A DNA stretch of 11,829 nucleotides. It comes from Akkermansia sp. (GTDB taxonomy: Bacteria; Verrucomicrobiota; Verrucomicrobiia; Verrucomicrobiales; Akkermansiaceae). The notes below the pieces were generated by a model. It saw nothing but the letters and a program-made list of their open reading frames with translations, searched no databases and was not told the origin of the DNA. The stretch spans positions 1 through 11,829 of the forward strand of contig JAFNWZ010000027.1 in NCBI GenBank assembly GCA_017379255.1, given 5' to 3'. Position 1 is the first letter of the stretch. Every line of letters begins with the position of its first letter. Position numbers and translations under genes: made by a program. Of the stretch, positions 11,652 through 11,829 are shown piece by piece.

Positions 11652-11829
11652 GTTGGTTATTGAATCGGATTACTATGCGGAATCATGCCCGGCTCTGCCT
11701 GTACATACCCGGCGGCCTGGGCATTTGAGAGATTTGATAGATAGGTTGGACACACGATGTCCAACTCCATGTTACTACACCCGCCCCCACACGCAAGCCA
11801 AAATCGCGCCAGCATGGGGAAATTCCGGA
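11652..11829. other. Upstream region of the RRM gene, no confident gene
   Basis: It holds the likely minus-strand promoter region of the RRM gene (no convincing -10/-35 pair found) and the inverted repeat at 11745-11765. A minus-strand frame from ATG 11770 to TAA 11657 encodes 37 residues (MELDIVCPTY...) and is open back to the right edge; nothing in it is recognisable. I see no reliable coding sequence. Confidence 0.5.
11745..11765. repeat. Perfect 8-bp inverted repeat, possible operator
   Basis: GTTGGACA, CACGA, TGTCCAAC: two perfect 8-bp arms with a 5-nt centre, about 95 bp upstream of the RRM gene start. No U-tract follows on either strand, so a protein-binding site or RNA hairpin is more likely than a terminator. 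Confidence 0.5.

Overview
This window looks like chromosomal DNA from a Verrucomicrobia-type bacterium, probably gut-associated and near Akkermansia. That placement is an inference from gene content and was not tested: a membrane Ser/Thr kinase fused to PEGA and FGE-sulfatase domains, a Prc-type periplasmic protease, many lipoproteins, an outer-membrane beta-barrel protein, GC-rich coding sequence and a stand-alone IS3 OrfA-like protein. No phage, plasmid, CRISPR or complete insertion sequence is visible.

Layout. (1) 1-1185, minus: a Prc/Tsp-like S41 peptidase, cut by the left edge and interrupted by a one-base frameshift near 664-672. (2) 1321-1966, minus: an OrfA-like HTH protein with its own terminator and a short upstream overlapping ORF, then tRNA-Leu(CAG) with a clear promoter and terminator. 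(3) 2119-4761, plus: an 880-residue kinase with a tandem PEGA-FGE ectodomain. (4) 4848-7171, minus: a tightly packed four-gene cluster (low-molecular-weight protein tyrosine phosphatase, small lipoprotein, alpha/beta-hydrolase lipoprotein, GlmU-like beta-helix acyltransferase). (5) 7183-8515, plus: queE and an outer-membrane beta-barrel protein. (6) 8670-9359, minus: the YggS-family PLP homeostasis protein. (7) 9487-10443, plus: an exported thioredoxin-fold protein. (8) 10480-10878, minus: the C-terminal remnant of an AlbA_2/RecG-like ATP-binding protein, starting at a 10-bp tandem repeat. (9) 10986-11651, minus: an RRM RNA-binding protein. The last 180 bases hold an upstream region with one inverted repeat and no confident gene.

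The most interesting signals are non-coding. Two of the convergent gene junctions (4762-4850 and 8513-8672) carry inverted repeats whose arms are built from tandem 7-bp units. The two use different heptamers but share one architecture, and the stop codons of flanking genes are embedded in the arms. Separately, four protein genes have a -10-like hexamer, often preceded by TGG and with a 17-bp-spaced -35, so close to the ATG that the predicted transcript has a 0-3 nt leader and no Shine-Dalgarno. This suggests leaderless expression is common here.

Many of the products act at the cell envelope (kinase ectodomain, lipoproteins, beta-barrel, periplasmic protease, exported thioredoxin). The kinase and tyrosine phosphatase add signalling. 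queE (tRNA queuosine pathway), yggS, tRNA-Leu and the RRM protein are housekeeping or RNA-related.
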